Source: Pseudomonadota bacterium
GTDB lineage: Bacteria; Myxococcota; Myxococcia; Myxococcales; Myxococcaceae
Direction of reading: 5' to 3'
Length of the DNA: 15,985 bases
NCBI GenBank assembly: GCA_023424585.1
Contig: JAFADT010000630.1
Coordinates: 1 to 15,985 of the forward strand
The notes under the pieces were generated by a model. It was not told where the DNA came from and searched no databases. It saw only the letters and a program-made list of their open reading frames with translations. The translations under genes were made by a program, and so were the position numbers. Each line of letters starts with the position of its first letter. Positions within the stretch are counted from its first letter, which is position 1. Of the stretch, positions 14,053 through 15,985 are shown piece by piece.

Positions 14053-14100
14053 CCGGGCGCGGCGGAGTGCCAGGCGGCCAGAGACCGCCGGTGCGCCCGG
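14053..14100 (-). promoter_or_regulatory. Leader hairpin of MopE-type lipoprotein gene
   Basis: CCGGGCGC (14053-14060) pairs with GCGCCCGG (14093-14100), and GGCGG (14061-14065) pairs with CCGCC (14085-14089) across a 3-base bulge. The structure lies between the putative operator and the Shine-Dalgarno of the minus-strand gene. It could be a leader structure, an attenuator, or a terminator for the preceding gene. Confidence 0.4.
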
Positions 14101-14118
14101 TGCCTTACTCATGCCGTA

Positions 14119-14137
14119 ATCGCAACATGGTTGCAAT
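14119..14137. promoter_or_regulatory. 19-bp near-perfect palindrome, putative operator
   Basis: ATCGCAAC-ATG-GTTGCAAT has 8-base arms with a single mismatch (15 of 16 to the consensus ATTGCAAC-N3-GTTGCAAT). It lies 87-105 bases upstream of the MopE-type lipoprotein ATG, in an AT-richer patch. It agrees at 13 of 19 positions with the site in the divergent receptor promoter (7816-7834). A TTGCAA inside it could serve as the -35 box on the minus strand, though no good -10 is seen. Confidence 0.6.
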
Positions 14138-14143
14138 AATGAC

Positions 14144-14159
14144 CGGGCGATTCAGCCCG
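14144..14159 (-). terminator. Short terminator after EGF-like lipoprotein gene
   Basis: CGGGC (14144-14148) and GCCCG (14155-14159) form a 5-bp stem with a 6-base loop directly after the stop codon. On the minus strand it is followed by GTCATTATT. The stem is short, so this is a modest terminator candidate; its tail runs into the putative operator. Confidence 0.45.
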
Positions 14160-14807
14160 TCACTGGAGGTTCTCGATGACGAGCCCCAGGCTCGTGAGCG
14201 GAGTGGGGCCGAAGGTGAGGGTGTACTGGACCTTGTCCGTCAGCTCGTAGCCGACCATCTGCTTCAGGCCGTCGCAGAAGGCGCCGGTGGCCTGGGTGCC
14301 CACGGGCTCCACGACGCGCTCGCCCTCCTTCACGGTGACGGGGACGTCGGGCGTGCTCAGGTAGAGGACGAAGTCGCCCGTGGCCCAGGCCTTGAAACTG
14401 AAGGTGCCCACGGACTGGCCGCCCTCCGGGCGCAGGTTGACGGTGTAGTGCGTGTGGAAGTCATCCACGCGCGGCTGCCGCTCCGTCGAGGCAGTGACGG
14501 TGGCGAAGGGGCCGTGGGTGACGTGCCAGCAGGCGTGCTCGCCGTTGTCCCCGAAGTCGAAGTCCTCGCGCGGCACGTAGTCCGGGTCCGCCACGCAGGA
14601 CAGGCCCTGCTCGCTGGCCAGGTAGCCCCGGTTGCAGTGGCACCAGTCGCCGTCAGGCTCGCGGTGGATGTGGCCGTTGGGGGCGCAGGGGTCGCCTTGC
14701 TCCTGGGGCGTGTCGTCCGGGGCGGGCGGAGCGTCGTCGTCGCCGCCACAGGCGGTCAGGACCGCCAGGCCGCCGGCCAGGAGGAGGGCGGGAAACGGGA
14801 TGCGCAT
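14160..14807 (-). CDS. Lipoprotein: EGF-like Cys motif plus H-x-C-x-H domain (array member 2)
   Basis: A 215-residue lipoprotein with lipobox LTAC (Cys20) and an acidic spacer (GGDDD...). A short EGF-like segment follows with Cys41, Cys56, Cys58 and Cys71 in the order CAPNGHIH, WCHCNRGY, LSC; it also holds three His. The shared domain carries His91-Ala-Cys93-Trp-His95, then VTHGPF, His118-Thr-His120-Tyr121-TVNL, DVPVTV, Cys178 and LTFGP. The VTHGPF segment after the motif resembles AEYGPF in array member 1, so these two may be the closest pair. The ATG at 14807 has only a weak GAGG upstream. The 113 bases before it hold the terminator-like hairpin of the preceding gene and then a possible promoter region. 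Function is unknown; the extra His beside Tyr121 adds a possible ligand. Confidence 0.82.
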   Translation of the reverse strand: MRIPFPALLLAGGLAVLTACGGDDDAPPAPDDTPQEQGDPCAPNGHIHREPDGDWCHCNRGYLASEQGLSCVADPDYVPREDFDFGDNGEHACWHVTHGPFATVTASTERQPRVDDFHTHYTVNLRPEGGQSVGTFSFKAWATGDFVLYLSTPDVPVTVKEGERVVEPVGTQATGAFCDGLKQMVGYELTDKVQYTLTFGPTPLTSLGLVIENLQ

Positions 14808-14871
14808 GGGGCTGCCTCATCTGGAGTCGCGATGTAGATGCAACTGAGATACAGAAGTTTTCGGGTGTTGG

Positions 14872-14908
14872 GAAGGCCCGTGGACCTTGGAGGTGTCCAC
14901 GGGCCTTC
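14872..14908 (-). terminator. 13-bp terminator-like hairpin after array member 1
   Basis: GAAGGCCCGTGGA (14872-14884) is perfectly complementary to TCCACGGGCCTTC (14896-14908), with an 11-base loop. It begins 12 bases after the minus-strand stop at 14921. The downstream minus strand (CCAACACCCGAAAACTT) has no proper T-tract, so termination efficiency is uncertain, but the stem is long and placed as expected. Confidence 0.6.
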
Positions 14909-14920
14909 ACTCAAGAGGGG

Positions 14921-15529
14921 CTACTCCTCGTGGTGGTCGTGGGCGGTCTCCTCGATGACGAGGAGGAACGTGGCGGGCTGGGGAACGATGGCCGCGAAGT
15001 CCACGCGGTAGTCCACGCCGCCCTCCAGGTCGGCCGTGACGGCGGTGCGCAGGCTGCCGCAGACCTCCTGCGGGATGTTGTAGCGGCACTCCAGGCCCAC
15101 CTCCTCGTTGGTGGCCGCGTTGACGACGCGGATGGCGCGGTAGCCGGAGGTGAGGAAGGCGTACTCGGTGGACTCCTCGGGGGTGAAGATGACGGAGCCC
15201 GCGTAGCCCAGCGTCCACTTGTGGAAGGAGATGGCCGGCAGGGTGACGTTGTACGCGGTGTGCTCCACGCTCACGTCCACGAAGGACGGGCCGCCGTAGG
15301 GCGCGGCGGTGACGGACTCGAAGGGGCCGTATTCGGCGTGGGTGCAGGAGTGCTCGGCGACCTCCGCCAGCTCCTCCGTGTCCTGGCAGGCGGCGAGCAG
15401 CTCCGACTGCTGGGTGATGGGGGCCTCGGACGCCTGGGACTCGGGGACGGCGGGAGCTTCTTCGGTACCGCAGCCGGCGAGCATGAAGACGGCGCCAGCG
15501 GCGAGCAGGACATGGGACAGCTTCGACAT
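14921..15529 (-). CDS. Lipoprotein: H-x-C-x-H domain with His-rich tail (array member 1)
   Basis: A 202-residue lipoprotein with lipobox LAGC (Cys20) and a Glu/Ala/Pro-rich spacer. The shared domain is nearly the whole mature protein: His60-Ser-Cys62-Thr-His64, AEYGPF, His90-x-x-Tyr93-NVTL, a GSVIFTPEESTEYAF strand pair, then Cys148 and Cys157. A C-terminal AHDHHEE tail provides three His in four residues, typical of weak metal capture. It is the simplest member and may show the domain's basic form. AAGGAG lies 9 bases before the ATG at 15529. Only 42 bases separate it from the upstream minus-strand gene, which leaves little room for a promoter, so it may be cotranscribed with that gene. I do not recognise the family; metal binding is inferred from residues. 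Confidence 0.84.
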   Translation of the reverse strand: MSKLSHVLLAAGAVFMLAGCGTEEAPAVPESQASEAPITQQSELLAACQDTEELAEVAEHSCTHAEYGPFESVTAAPYGGPSFVDVSVEHTAYNVTLPAISFHKWTLGYAGSVIFTPEESTEYAFLTSGYRAIRVVNAATNEEVGLECRYNIPQEVCGSLRTAVTADLEGGVDYRVDFAAIVPQPATFLLVIEETAHDHHEE

Positions 15530-15571
15530 GATGGGTGACTCCTTGGAGGGTGCTGCGGGTGAGAGCGGGGG

Positions 15572-15985
15572 CTAGGAGCGGTCCGGGCGCAGGACGAGCC
15601 AGGGGACACGCACCTCGCCCGAGGGGAGGCGCTCGGGCGGGAGCTGGAGGTGGGCGCCATGGGCGCTGGGGGACAGGCGGGACGTGCGTTCCCAGGCGTC
15701 GCGGAAGGACGCCTCGTCCGGGAAGGTGACGCGCGTCACGCAGCCCGCGGCGTAGCAGTGGGGCGGCTCCGCCGGGACGGGCCGCACGTCCTGGACGATG
15801 CGCGCGTGCCATGCGTCCAGCGCGGCGCGGGCGTCCTGCGTCCACGGCTCCGCGCTGGCTCCGGACGCGGTGAGCTCCGCCAGCACGGCGTCACGGCGGG
15901 CCTGCGGCGTGGGGTGGTCCGCGCGCAGGGCCCGCACCAGCCGCACGCGCGTGTCCGGCAACACGCGGCGCGCGCGGTCCCGGAG
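15572..15985 (-). CDS. Conserved-type hypothetical protein, 5' truncated by window edge
   Basis: The frame is open to the right edge; 138 residues are visible up to the TAG at 15572. A GTG at 15964 is possible as a start, but the frame continues upstream (LRDRARR...) and I treat it as partial. The visible part is helical at first (RVRLVRALRADHPTPQARRDAVLAEL). It then has EPWTQDARAALDAWHARIVQDV, a two-Cys segment CYAAGCVTRVTFPDEASFRDAWE, and a Pro-rich C-terminal strand ending VPWLVLRPDRS. The pattern (E-P-W...C...C-x-x-x-V-x-F) resembles the C-terminal part of secreted myxobacterial proteins whose two Cys may pair, but I cannot name a family. It precedes array member 1 by 42 bases and may head its operon. 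Confidence 0.65.
   Translation of the reverse strand, partial: LRDRARRVLPDTRVRLVRALRADHPTPQARRDAVLAELTASGASAEPWTQDARAALDAWHARIVQDVRPVPAEPPHCYAAGCVTRVTFPDEASFRDAWERTSRLSPSAHGAHLQLPPERLPSGEVRVPWLVLRPDRS

Noticed and set aside
12044..14119. A 691-codon plus-strand open frame across two array genes
   Set aside because: It crosses intergenic hairpins and the putative operator, and its product is Arg/Gly/Val low-complexity; the minus strand has lipoprotein genes with lipoboxes and ribosome sites.
14824..14845. Third copy of the 19-bp palindrome upstream of array member 2
   Set aside because: The best alignment here matches only about 10 of 16 arm positions and the two halves are not good inverted repeats. 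I would not count it without conservation evidence.

Overview
This window is very GC-rich with strong G/C bias at third codon positions. It carries many secreted lipoproteins with canonical lipoboxes, an Uma2-family protein, a hybrid histidine kinase/receiver protein and a MopE-type metal-binding motif. Together these point to a myxobacterium (Myxococcota, most likely Myxococcaceae such as Corallococcus, Myxococcus or Pyxidicoccus). That placement is inferred from gene content and style; no marker gene fixes the genus.

Layout. Positions 1-4609 are ordinary chromosome. They hold the C-terminal part of a hybrid histidine kinase (+), a convergent VTT/YqaA-like membrane protein (-), a divergently transcribed LON substrate-binding-domain protein (+), and glutamine-dependent NAD synthase NadE (+). 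Positions 4811-6880 hold an outer-membrane beta-barrel protein with a long disordered N-terminal region (+). A clear intrinsic terminator follows, then a tight two-gene operon for an FKBP-type prolyl isomerase and a thioredoxin (+).

Positions 6914-11268 form a TonB-dependent-receptor locus. A lipoprotein gene (-) diverges from a two-gene operon (+) that encodes a receptor with a TonB-like C-terminal domain fused to its own N-terminus, followed by a translationally coupled second lipoprotein. The two lipoproteins look like distant relatives of each other. A small possible membrane ORF and a contracted Uma2-family protein come next.

Positions 12188-15529 hold four consecutive minus-strand lipoprotein genes. 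Their products share a domain I do not recognise, with the signature H-x-C-x-H, then about 22-26 residues, then H-x-x-Y-x-[VL]-x-L, then about 60 residues to a further Cys. The shared domain is combined with different accessory modules: an SbsA-type Ig domain, a MopE metal-binding motif, an EGF-like Cys motif and a His-rich tail. A further partial hypothetical gene runs off the right edge.

The most interesting idea is that the receptor locus and the H-x-C-x-H array are parts of one metal-acquisition or metal-handling system. Both contain His/Cys-rich envelope proteins. A related 19-bp palindrome (consensus ATTGCAAC-N3-GTTGCAAT) lies in the divergent receptor promoter (7816-7834) and upstream of the MopE-containing array gene (14119-14137). 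The spacing of this palindrome relative to promoter-like hexamers fits a repressor operator. The metal and the regulator are not known from the sequence. No tRNA, rRNA, CRISPR array or insertion sequence was seen.
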